From positions 80,362,278 through 80,426,277 of the forward strand of contig CM043967.1 in NCBI GenBank assembly GCA_014529385.2: a DNA stretch of 64,000 nt. The letters run 5' to 3'. Position numbers and translations under genes: made by a program. Position 1 is the first letter of the stretch. Each line of letters begins with the position of its first letter. Below are positions 54,796 to 64,000 of this stretch, piece by piece. Under the pieces are notes generated by a model. That model worked only from the letters and a program-made list of their open reading frames with translations, did no database searches and was not told where the DNA came from. The stretch is from Adiantum capillus-veneris. Its lineage: Eukaryota > Streptophyta > Polypodiopsida > Polypodiales > Pteridaceae.

Positions 54796-57205
54796 AAAGT
54801 AGCATCACAAACAAAAGTATTGAGGTCAATGAAGGTGCTGCAGACACTGGAAAGCCCCCATACACGCTTCTGAAAGGCCATGCAGGACCTATTTATTCTG
54901 CCAGTTTTAGCCCTGATGGCGATTACATTCTGTCTGCATCAAATGATTGCACAGGTGATTGTTTTCCACTTGAATTGTGATGTTTATTTTTAATGTCATA
55001 ATGTTTTGTAAGGTCTATTGAGGTTTCAACTTTCAGTGCTTTGCGGTACTTTGGAGGTGGTCATGTGGGAAATCATCATGTTATAAACTTACTCGTTGTT
55101 TTAATTTGCAGTTCGCTTATGGAGCTTGCCTTTGGTTGCAAATTTAGTCTCCTACAAGGGGCATAATTATCCTGTTTGGGATGTGCAGGTCAGTTCCCAA
55201 CTTTGAGTGGGTAATGTTGTCAACTTTACACTGGATGGTGTTGCAGGAAAGTTTGCTTTCTAAAAAGAAAAATATTAAGTGTGCATGCTTGCATTGAAAT
55301 CAGAAGATGTTTATTTTTATTGTCTCATGAGACCTAGTCTAGCTCTTCAGAAAAAAATGCATCCTATTTGTGTTCCATTCTATGCACAAACTACCTCCGT
55401 CGGAATTGTGTGTGCATGTTTGAATCGAAGTTCAGAAGATGTTGGTATCTTATCATGGACAAAGTTCAGCTGCTCAGAATGTATTTTATCCTGTTTGTGT
55501 GGCACCATTTAACTGGTAGGTCCAGCTGCTCAGAAATATTCTTGTAGCTATCCCTTTAACTTTCAGTCAACGCATTTTTACAATTTTTACTCGGGTCAAA
55601 TGATTATTAGTATTTTCGTCATGTTTTGAAAAATATTCATGTACTTATCTATGGGTAGGTTCTGACAAGCGGGAGGCAGGGGTGAAGGCCTGCTTTACTG
55701 CTACCCAGCTCAATTCATGTCTTGCAGCAGTCAAGAGAGAAGACAGCTGCATGGTGGAAAGGTATTATCGACCTGAACAATGAGCTAATAGAATGGGGAC
55801 CAATTCCCTTTGTCTGAGGGCAGACCACCCCTGTTCCGAGTGGGAAGGGAAGGGGGAAAGAATGAAGGTGAGTCCTGCAACAGGAAGGCTTTTGTATCCG
55901 GAGTCAAATGAGGATGTCTCCTATGCCTGATCTAAACCCAGGCCATGTTTATGGCTTCTGTGAGGCTTTTCTCTTAAAGCAGATGTACCGGAGGAAAGGG
56001 GTTTACAGATTTAGCATTTATTGAATTGCTTAACCTTTACCTTTGGATAGAAATCTTCAGATTTAACCTAAGCCATCCTCTCAGAGTGACTATGTATGTA
56101 GTCCTTGCTTTCAAGAGGCACTTCAGAGATGTTTCTGGCACCTCAAAATGCTTGCATTGAACAGGGTTACCTATGAAGCAGTTTTGAAACTTCATCGGTC
56201 CTTGTTCAGGTGTAAAGGTCCCAGATGGACTCTTCATTCTATCTAAGATTCTTTATGTACTTCTCAGTCCATAAAAGTCTGTAATTCGTGGTTTCGAGTG
56301 GAGATGGGTGTTATATAGCTTTAGAGTGCAAGCCTTGTAGTCTCATGTTTTGCGATCTTGAGTGGAAGCTTTGTGGGCTTTGGCTGGAGAGTAGTCTGAT
56401 ACGTGCAGAATGCAAATTGTAGCAAGTTTTTAATATTTTAACGGGTTGTAAATTATGTGTTAACGTCATCTTTTACTGGAATACACCCTTATGTGTGTTG
56501 AACAATTATGAAATGCATTGGACATCCGAGCATGCAAATGTTTTAAGAAAATTTGAAAGATCTATTTGGTTCTTTACTATAAGAAAACTTTTGCTCATGT
56601 TAAAGCACTTGATTTCAAAGGCACAAGTTTGCCAATTTTGCTGACAAATTTGGCTCTTCATTTTCATGTTACAAAGAAAAAAATAAATTTCTTATTTGAT
56701 CTTGAGAGCATTCATGGGTACCAGTGCTGAAATATTACTATTTGAGGATTGAATAGATGATGGGAAAACTTGAGCTTTAAAATTAAATTTACAAGGTGAA
56801 ATACATATGTTTTTTTGCTCTCTACAGCATCTATATTAATTGCCTTTTTTTTACACAAGTTGAACTTTTCCTAAATGGTGACGAAAGTTGCTCTTGCAGT
56901 AGGGTTGTCTTTCTCATTTTGTGTTGGCTGCCATGTTTTTTGTCTGTGGCATACTGATTGAAGGCAAGTTTATTATGAGATACTTACGATTTTGACTAGA
57001 CATTCATCGAACTTGGATTGAGAGACTGTAGCCAACATTACAAGCTTTTTGGTAAGGTGCTGAAATAGAGCCGTTCCTTTGCTTTCAGTTCAGTCCTGTT
57101 GGACACTATTTTGCAAGTGCCTCCCATGATCGAACAGCTCGGATATGGTCTATGGATCGGGTTCAACCTTTACGGATCATGGTTGGACATTTTTCTGATG
57201 TAGAT
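54796..57205 (+). CDS. TAF5: TAF5 homologue (TFIID subunit 5), three WD40-coding exons, partial gene
   Basis: The exons are 54796-54954, 55112-55188 and 57089-57205, with GT donors and AG acceptors. Joined in one frame they encode PPYTLLKGHAGPIYSASFSP, NLVSYKGHNYPVWDVQ and HYFASASHDRTARIWSMDRV then QPLRIMVGHFSDVD. These are the first WD40 blades of TAF5, and the words GHNYPVWD, ASHDRTARIWSMDR and QPLRIM are strongly diagnostic of this subunit. TAF5 is a scaffold of TFIID (its plant homologues occur in one or few copies), needed for RNA polymerase II initiation in the nucleus. The N-terminal LisH/TAF5-NTD2 exons should lie upstream and the remaining WD40 exons beyond the LINE cluster on the right. 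The second intron is 1.9 kb and the third exceeds 6.7 kb. No disabling change is seen. Confidence 0.85.
55189..57088 (+). other. TAF5 intron, 1.9 kb
   Basis: The donor is GTCAGT after GTGCAG, and the acceptor is CTTTCAG at 57082-57088. The sequence is AT-rich. 55660-55990 is more GC-rich and may be an old insertion, but I recognise no element in it. Confidence 0.6.
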
Positions 57206-57309
57206 GTGAGTATTCTTTGTAATCTAGTTTTGTTTTTTCGTTTGAAAAGAGAGAAGAAAGCTTTTTATAATGCTATTTTAAAATTCAGCTTTAGAGAGAA
57301 CTCGTTTTT

Positions 57310-58250
57310 AGAGAGAGAGATCTAGCATCAGTCTCTGGCGAATCTCATCAATTTCCTCAATGGTTAGTAGTCTGACCGGGCGTCGTGCATGCCTGGCCAG
57401 CGTGCTCTGAATCTTTTGACGTAGCCTCCGTCGATGCTGTGTAGTCCTGCGCAGTCGTGGGCGCCTGGATTTCCCCAGTTCAGTCGCTTGGTCAATCAAT
57501 GTGCCTCTGGTGTGAGACTGGGGGGAGCTCTGCTGTGGGAGTGGCTCTTGCGGCTGTCCCGTGTCTGCTCTGAAGAAGTCTGTAATCCGTCTTTGAGACT
57601 GGTTAGCCTCGCCACTCATCAGGCTCTCTCTGTGTTTGCGCAGCTTGAGCAAGAACAAACCCAGGCATCTTTGATCTTCGTATCCCATTACTCTTGAGAG
57701 TGGTCCAAAACCCTCTCTGAACAAGCAATGGAAGCGGCCTCGTATCTCGTAGTAGACAGGGCAGCGGCATGTATAATGCAGCTTTGTCTCAGGTTCCAGG
57801 TCACACAAAGGGCATGTCCTGGCCTTTGGTGGTACTCCGCTGTATCTCCCGGTTTCAATCCGCAGCTGGTGAGACGATGTGCGTAACTGGCCAATAGCAC
57901 ACCGTATCCCATGAGACAGGTGGGTATCCATGTATCTGGGTCTCATCACAAAACCATCTTCCGTAAGCTAGAGAAGGTGGTGGTGGGTATCCATGTATCT
58001 GGGTCTCATCACAAAACCATCTTCCGTAAGCTGGAGAAGGTGGTCTCTGTAGAAAGCCATCTTCGTGCCCAGTTCTTGTGCTGGTTGTATCCATGTCCTC
58101 CGGGTGTCTACCTGGGTGAGGTCTTGGCGGATGAGCTTGGTGATCTCCGACTGTGTAAGAATGAGAGATGGTGCATCCAATGAGTACTGGAATGGTGGCA
58201 GCCTGTCTATGCTGAACCCATGCGCCTGAAACCATGATGTCATCTCCCCA
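57310..58250 (-). mobile_element. LINE-A fragment (ORF2 C-terminal domain), minus strand
   Basis: Sense order from 58250: WFQAHGFSIDRLPPFQYSLD, RTWIQPAQELGTKMAFYRDH, DTHLSHGIRCAIGQLRTSSH, CPLCDLEPETKLHYTC, RGRFHCLFREGF and the PIP-like QRRITDFF at 57572-57595. It ends IDEIRQRLMLDLSL at about 57316, where a short TC run follows in sense. An in-frame 63-bp tandem duplication (57921-57983, 57984-58046) repeats the MDT region. It is truncated at both ends. It lies in the TAF5 intron, head to head with the next LINE-A copy. Confidence 0.85.
57921..58046. repeat. 63-bp tandem duplication in LINE-A
   Basis: Two units start TGGGTATCCATGTATCTGGG at 57921 and 57984, with one base difference visible. 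It adds 21 codons in frame. Confidence 0.9.
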
Positions 58251-58258
58251 TCACCAAG

Positions 58259-59071
58259 TTGAACCGCAATCTCTGGGGCACAATAAACATTCTCGAAGGA
58301 CGTGTGCTGATCCAAGAGAGCAAGATAAGCACGCTGGAAGACAGAGTGACGACCCAAGAGGAAGAGATCGCGTCACTCAAGAAAGAACTTGCCGAAGCCC
58401 GATCAAGAAACACACTGGAAGAGGGCGAACTGCAACCCTCAGTAATTGAAGAAATCAACACGATCAAGGAACAAGTACGGGCCATCAAAGAGGGTGAAGA
58501 ACAACACAAAGAAATGACGACTTCTTGGGTGGATGTTCTTACCAAAACCCAACAGAAGGCGGACGAAGCCGAGAAATGGATCAAGGTGGCCAAGAAAGGA
58601 AAAGACAAGGAGATAACGCCCACGTCCACACCCAACAACATCATTAACCAGACACTAGAGGAGGAGCAGAGGAGAAGGGTGCACGCTTTACATGTGAGAA
58701 TTTGCGGTCTTAAAGACAAAGGCAATGTGGACAAAGAAGTAAAAGAACTCACAGCCTTGATGGGGATTCACGAGCCGACACACACAAGGGCATGGAGAGT
58801 GGGCAACATAAAGAAAAATGGAGGCAGTGGAGAAACCTCAAAAGAAAGAGCACTCATCCTCCGTTTTCCCTCCATGGAAGCAAAGAAGTCATTCTTGAAG
58901 AAAAGACCAACTCTTAAAGAGACTGGCATCTTTCTCGGGGACAATCTCACCCTCTCGCAGATCGCTCATATGCAGGAAGTAATGCCGGAGATTAGAGCGG
59001 CAAGGGGAAAAGGCAAGATCGCTTTTTACCGAGACGGAAAAGTAGTAATATTGGAGCGACGCTCCACATGA
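58259..59071 (+). CDS. LINE-A ORF1, 5'-truncated but open
   Basis: About 270 codons are open without an interruption. They parallel residues of the 289-residue ORF1 at 17926-18795: a coiled coil with ESKISTLEDRVTTQEEEIAS heptads, TTSWVDVLTKTQQKADEAEK, the RRM-like RRVHALHVRICGLKDKGN, then ALILRFPSMEAKKSFLKK and the C-terminal domain ending RRST. The stop is TGA CGG. The true N-terminus is lost, and the upstream fragment of the frame is joined to the inverted LINE-A copy. Confidence 0.75.
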   Translation: MNRNLWGTINILEGRVLIQESKISTLEDRVTTQEEEIASLKKELAEARSRNTLEEGELQPSVIEEINTIKEQVRAIKEGEEQHKEMTTSWVDVLTKTQQKADEAEKWIKVAKKGKDKEITPTSTPNNIINQTLEEEQRRRVHALHVRICGLKDKGNVDKEVKELTALMGIHEPTHTRAWRVGNIKKNGGSGETSKERALILRFPSMEAKKSFLKKRPTLKETGIFLGDNLTLSQIAHMQEVMPEIRAARGKGKIAFYRDGKVVILERRST

Positions 59072-61770
59072 CGGTACGAGACTTATGGGACCACACTCAA
59101 AGTAGCTGCCTGGAATTGCAATGGATCTATGCGTCTTGATGTGGGTGCTTTTGAGGATAGCTTTACTGGAAGAGACATCATCTTCTACTCTAAGACACAC
59201 CAGGCCCCGGGGCAATCCATGCCTCACATCAGTGGATATAGGTGGGAGATAGCCTACAGACAGGAGACACGCTCAAAGCACAGAGGGCGGGGCTCGGGAG
59301 GAGTGGCAGTGTTATTTAGAGAGGATCTGCAGCCACTGATACATATAGCCCGCAGGGACGAGGAGGCCAGGTACATGTGGGTGAGACTGAAAGCAGAGAC
59401 AGGCAGATACCTCTATCTAGCTATTTGTTACTTTCCCCCGAGTACATCAATTTATGCACCACCCAGGGGACAATCCCCTTTGTCTATTTTGGATGATGAC
59501 ATATGGGAGTTCTCTAGGGACGGTGATATTATCATCCTCGGGGACTTCAATGCTAGGATTGCCCATCACCAGGCAGTGTTTTATGATACTTTAGAGGAGA
59601 TGCTAAGAGAGATAGATGTGGCAGATACGGGCCTTTCCAGACTATCACACGATATGGCCCATACTGAGTATGGGCGACACCTGATAGACATGGGCACTGC
59701 ACATGGATTGGCCATCTTGAACGGCCTACAGAGATTTCCTGTTGCGGGAGGTTTTACATGCTTCCCACACAGACATGGAGCCAACACGGTGGACTATGTC
59801 ATGGCACAACCGAATCTCATCTCTAGTATCCAGGATCTCACAGTTGGGCCTAGACTGGTCGGGGTGGCAGTGGATCATGCTCTGGTGTCAATGACCATCT
59901 CTTTCCAATTCAGTGTAGCACACAGGCCACGAGTAGCAGCCCCTACTCGCTACACATTCACAAGGGAGACGGACTTTGTATACATGGACGGAATCTACAT
60001 ACGCCTATGCACTGAGGACCTGGGGCGACCTCTGGAGGAGCTAACTACTATACTGACACAAACATTACATGAGGCAGCAGCAAAAGCATACCCACACACC
60101 CAGCCTGAGCAGAGCCGCCGATCTGGGAGCATGCCTCAGAACAGCTGGTATGATGAGGAGTGCCGCTAGACTAGAGCCAGACTTCAAAGGGAGGTGCTGT
60201 TGGGGGGCATCACTCACAGACAGTCACAGATGGACTTTCGACGCCTGGTGCCGCAGAAGAAGAGGGCTTTTTTGGCTCAACTCGAGCAGGATCTCTATCA
60301 GCTATTCTTGAGTCAAGACTCGCGTAAGGCGTGGCGGCTCTTTCATGAGCAATCCCCCCCCCCCCCCCCCCCTGCTATTTCCTCCACAGAGACCTGGGAT
60401 CAGTACGCATCATCTTTGTACACAGTACCTGAACAGCCGCCCCTCCCCAACCCCCCCGTCCCATGCCCACATACATGTGTCTTTTTCACCGCTGAGATGG
60501 TGAAGAAAGCTATTGACAGGATGAAGACAAGGAGAGCATATGATCATGAGGGCCTAGTAGCTGAGCATTTCATGCATGCCAAAGACCTACTAGCAGAGCT
60601 TCTAGCAGTTATGTTTAACCGTGCCATGTGTGAGGGCCTACCGGACACTTGGAGCCTATCTACGATCGTACCTATCTTCAAATCAGGAGACCCCATGGAG
60701 CCTGGGAATTATCGCACTATTATGATTGGGCACACACTGGCACGGTTGTACTCATCCATTCTTGAGCAACAACTGAGTAGATGGGTAGAGAGGGAAGGAA
60801 TGCGTGCAACTGCTCCAATCGGACACTTTGAGCCTATCTACAATCGTACCTATCTTCAAATCAGGAGACCCCATGGAGCCTGGGAATTATCGCACTATTA
60901 TGATTGGGCACACACTGGCACGGTTGTACGCATCCATTCTTGAGCAACAGCTGAGTAGATGGGCAGAGAGGGAAGGAATGCGTGCAACTGGGCAGGCAGG
61001 ATTCAGGAGAGGCTTCTCTACTCTTGACCATATCCTAACACTCAGGGCCATCATCGAGGAAGGCAGATCTCATGGGAGACGGATCTATTGTAGCTTTGTG
61101 GACTTCCGCAAAGCTTTCGACACGGTACCCAGAGCTAGAGTGATGCGTAGATTACAGGAAATGGGAGTACCCACAGAGCTCATTTGGGGGATCATGGCAT
61201 TATACAGATCAGTAGTAGGGCATGTACGCACCCCGGAGGGACTCTCAATACCGGTTCACTCCACTATTGGGGTGAAGCAGGGTTGCCCGCTCTCTCCTAC
61301 TCTTTTCGGTATGTATGTGGATGAGGTTTCTGACTACATTGACAGGGACGGGGATAAAGGTGCACAGTTGGCAGGGACATGGATTCCACTTTTGTTATAT
61401 ACGGACGATATTGTGTTGATCTCCGAATCCCCAGAGGGAATGCAACGCCAATTGGATACTTTGCATACGTTTGCCCACGAAAGTGGTTTGTCTGTCAACC
61501 TTGGTAAAACCAAGGTTATGGTGTTTAATACCACCCCACAATGGATCAGGAGATCAGCACCTACATTCACATACGGCCAGGAGACTGTGGAGTACACAAA
61601 CGCTTACACTTACCTTGGAGTGGTTTTTACTGGACCCACATTCTCACTCAGAAGAGCAGCAGAGACCTGACTGTCTAGAGCCCACGCAACATTGGGTAGA
61701 TTGGAGAGGATGTGTTCGTAGGCTCAGTTTCAGGAACCCTGGACGAAGCTCTGGCTCTTTGACACCTTGG
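59072..61770 (+). pseudogene. LINE-A ORF2: endonuclease and RT
   Basis: In frame after TGA CGG: RYETYGTTLKVAAWNCNGS and FYSKTHQAPG, where the catalytic Glu has become Lys (GAG to AAG), then IIILGDFNARIAH, TVDYVMAQP and VDHALVSM. A TAG at 60167-60169 follows DEECR at the EN/RT boundary. The RT follows with FKSGDPMEPGNYRTIMIGHT (present twice through the duplication), FVDFRKAFDTVPRARVMRRL, GVKQGCPLSPTLFGMYVDE and the active site LLLYTDDIVLIS. There is no ATG between the ORF1 stop and WNCNG. The C-terminal domain is missing. Confidence 0.85.
60643..60998. repeat. 178-bp tandem duplication in the LINE-A RT
   Basis: Units 60643-60820 and 60821-60998 both contain AGCCTATCTAC and TTCAAATCAGGAGACCCCAT. 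The first unit ends with the unrelated TGCTCCAATC. 178 is not a multiple of three, so the frame shifts. Confidence 0.9.

Positions 61771-61772
<2 letters not shown>

Positions 61773-61816
<44 letters not shown>
61773..61816. repeat. (GA)n tract at the LINE-A tail
   Basis: A GA tract directly abuts the minus-strand LINE-A terminus AAATGAAATGAAATG. It is the (TC)n tail in sense. Confidence 0.95.
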
Positions 61817-61819
<3 letters not shown>

Positions 61820-64000
61820 GAAATGAAATGTTATATTAACGTCTTCAAAAGGCCAGAATGACCTATGAGACCAAACTGATACAAAAGTGGTGAATCTATT
61901 ACAATGTCTGGGTACCTTAGTACTAAAGTACTAAGTGTGTGTGTGAAAATAAATGTGAAAAACTAAATACAAAGTATTAAATAAACTTCTTAGGAGCATT
62001 CTGGGTGTCTGGCTAGAATGCTTCTAATCCTTTGTTGTAGTCTCCTCCGGTGAAGTGTGCTTCTGCATCTCGGTTGTGGTCGTCTCGATTCCCTAAGCTC
62101 AATCACCCTGTCAATGAGGGTGCCTTTGGTATGAATGTGAGTACTCCTTTGTGCTGGCTGCTGGCCTCTTGCTTCTCCTTCCACTCCTGCTTCTCTCGAT
62201 CCGAAGAAATCTGTGATCTGCCTTTGAGACTATAGTGCTCTTTGTCTTCTCATTAGATTATCCCTGTGCCGATTTAGTTCCAGTAGGTACAAGCCTAAGC
62301 ATCTTTGATCTTGGTATTGCATGACTCTATCAAGAGGTCCAAAGCCCTCTTTAAATAGGCAATGGAAGCGCCCACGTATCTCATAGTATAGGGTGCAGTG
62401 GCATATGTAGTGTAATTCTGTCTCCGGCTCCATTCCGCATAACTTGCAAATTCTGCTCTCAGGTGGGATTCCCCTAAATCTGCCAAATTCAATTTCCAAC
62501 TGGTGTGAGGATGTACGAATCTGACCAATAGCACATCTCAAACCATGAGACAGGTGGGTATCCATGTAGCTCGGGCGAATCACAAATCCATCTTCAAATA
62601 GCTGTAGGAAGTTTTCTTTGTAGTCGGCCATCTTAGTGCCCAATTCTTGTGTAGGGTCTACCCATGTCCTCTTAGTATCCAACTGTATAAGATCCTGACG
62701 GATGATTTTATTAACCTCCGTTCGTGTAATTTCCAGTGATGGAGCCTCAAGAGAGTATTGGAAGGGGGGTAATCTTTCCATATTGAACCCGTGTCTCTGA
62801 AACCACGAGGACAGTTGCGCATACCAGCATGATGTATCCCCTTTCATTGCTAATTGTCGAGAGGATTCGAGGGTCAGTCTAGTATATCGGCAATAATTTG
62901 TATCCCACAAACCATGTATAAAGGACGTTGATCTGGTAAGAGCTTCAATTTCTATCGGAGGGGCAGCTAGTTCCGCTCGGGTAATCGTGTGTGGTACGGA
63001 GGCCTTGGCTCTAATCATTCGGGAAATCATAGATACCAAAGGTCTCTCCATTGACTTCCAATTATCCTGATCCACAGATGGTCCCCAAATCTGGACCCCA
63101 TAAAGCATAGCCGAAGCCACCACAGTATCAAAGAGCCAAAGTTTTGTTCGTGGTTCTTGAAACTGCACTTGTGAACACATCCTCTCCAACCCTCTCAAGG
63201 CGGCAGAGGCTCTGGACAATCTAGCATCCGCTGCTTTCTTAAGAGTAAACTTCGGTCCTGCAAATACCACACCAAGGTATGTGTATGCATCTGTGTACTC
63301 TATTGTATCCTGGCCATATGCAAATGTAGGTGCTGATCTCCTAACCGACTGCGGTGTGGTGTTAAACACCATAACTTTGGTTTTACCCAAGTTTACCAAC
63401 AGTCCACTGTCCTCCGCGAATTTATGTAATGCATCTAGCTGCCTCTGCATTCCATCTGGTGATTCTGCTATCAATACAATATCATCTGCATACAACAATA
63501 GAGGGATCCATGACCCTGCAAGTTGAGAACCTCTGTCACCCTCTCTATCAATGTAATCTGATACCTCATCTATGTACATACCAAATAAAGTAGGGGACAG
63601 TGGGCATCCCTACTTTACTCCAATGGTGGAATGAACAATGTCAGAATCCCCTTCTGGAGTACGTACATAACCAGTTACTGACCCGTATAAGGCCATGATC
63701 CCCCAAATAATCTCTTTGGGGACCCCTAACTCTTGCATCCTGCGCATCAGTCTGGCCCTTGGTACTGTATCAAAAGCTTTCCGGAAATCCACAAAGCAAC
63801 AATACATCCTTCTCCCTCTTGCTCTTCCTTCCTCAATAATGGCTCTGAGCGTAAGAATATGATCTAAAGTGGAATAACCCCTCCTGAATCCAGCTTGTCC
63901 TGTTGCCCTTATGCCCTCATTCTCTGCCCATCTACTCAATTTTTGTTCAAGAATGGATGCGTACAGTCGGGTCAATGTTTGACCTACCATAATGGTACGG
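61817..64000 (-). mobile_element. LINE-A copy, minus strand, running off the window
   Basis: The 3' UTR (GGTCATTCTGGCCTTTTGAA, then AATATAACATTTCATTTC) and ORF2 from the RT to the end are present and little decayed. It inserted into, or replaced the 3' part of, the plus-strand copy at 58250-61772. The rest lies beyond the window. Confidence 0.85.
61990..63990 (-). pseudogene. LINE-A ORF2, RT and C-terminal domain, two TAG stops in one frame
   Basis: A single frame covers the whole stretch, broken only by two TAG codons. One stands at about 63612 (VK-stop-GCPLS, where other copies have CAG, Gln); the other is at 62230-62232. Motifs: GQAGFRRGYSTLDHILTLRA, FVDFRKAFDTVPRARLMRRM, LLLYADDIVLIAESPDGM (intact active site), LGKTKVMVFNTT, RICKLCGMEPETELHYICHC, RGRFHCLFKEGFGPLDRV and the PIP-like QRQITDFF at 62203-62226. 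It ends SILARHPECS at 61990. This is the cleanest RT-to-C-terminus reading frame of the family in the window. Confidence 0.85.

Larger units (their letters stand above)
58250..61772 (+). mobile_element. LINE-A copy in the TAF5 intron, 5'-truncated and cut at its 3' end
   Basis: It begins inside ORF1 (KLNRNLWGTINILEGR) and runs through EN and RT to GSLTPWW at 61770. There a (GA)n tract begins that belongs to the tail of a minus-strand LINE-A copy. ORF1, EN and the RT N-terminus are all in one frame, interrupted only by TGA (59069) and TAG (60167), until a 178-bp tandem duplication at 60643-60998 shifts it. Confidence 0.85.

Noticed and set aside
55660-55990. Extra TAF5 exon in the second intron
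   Set aside because: No WD40-like residues in any frame, and the reading phase across the flanking exons is already continuous without it.

Overview
This window is nuclear DNA of a land plant with a large, retroelement-filled genome. Three exons of a TFIID subunit 5 (TAF5) homologue with GT-AG introns, tRNA-iMet-primed LTR elements and plant-type L1 elements all point that way. A fern or other seed-free plant is my guess, but nothing in the sequence proves the lineage. Apart from TAF5 I see no host gene. Nearly everything else that can be recognised is nested, decayed transposable-element sequence.

Layout. 1-4290 holds a minus-strand Ty3/gypsy gag-protease relic, broken by a hAT-like MITE (144-614), a TC-tailed retroposed LTR transcript (1478-2048) and a LINE scrap (2173-2976). 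4.7-14 kb is mostly unassigned, with a second gag relic (about 8750-9430), a tandem duplication (10131-10933) and long GA tracts. 14032-18822 is the best copy of the main element, called here LINE-A (minus strand). 19831-32100 is a minus-strand plant L1 (LINE-B copy 1), split by a Ty3/gypsy element (21526-28799) with both LTRs, PBS and PPT. 32.2-38 kb holds LINE-A tails, a third LINE (LINE-C) inserted in a microsatellite, copia and gag relics, and a LINE-A fragment carrying a solo LTR. 38040-44250 holds two more LINE-A copies and a second MITE. 44.3-52.7 kb is a copia-type LTR whose primer-binding site was hit by a nearly complete L1 (LINE-B copy 2, 46218-52455). 52682-54125 holds LINE-A and copia RT fragments. 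54796-57205 contains the TAF5 exons, followed by an intron carrying three LINE-A copies (57310 to the window end).

The most interesting system is LINE-A, present here in about ten copies or fragments. Its ORF1 has the coiled-coil, RRM-like and C-terminal-domain layout of animal L1 ORF1p, not the DUF4283/CCHC layout usual in plant L1s such as LINE-B. Its ORF2 carries an APE endonuclease, RT, a CCHC-like cysteine/histidine motif and a conserved PCNA-binding (PIP-box) motif near its C-terminus. ORF1 and ORF2 lie in the same frame, separated by a conserved TGA-CGG. Its 3' ends carry ATTTC repeats running into (TC)n, and copies follow one another at (TC)n tracts. This suggests a microsatellite-anchored LINE that may also have mobilised an LTR transcript in trans.

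All coordinates and alignments were read by eye. Homology calls rest on recognised motifs, not on searches.
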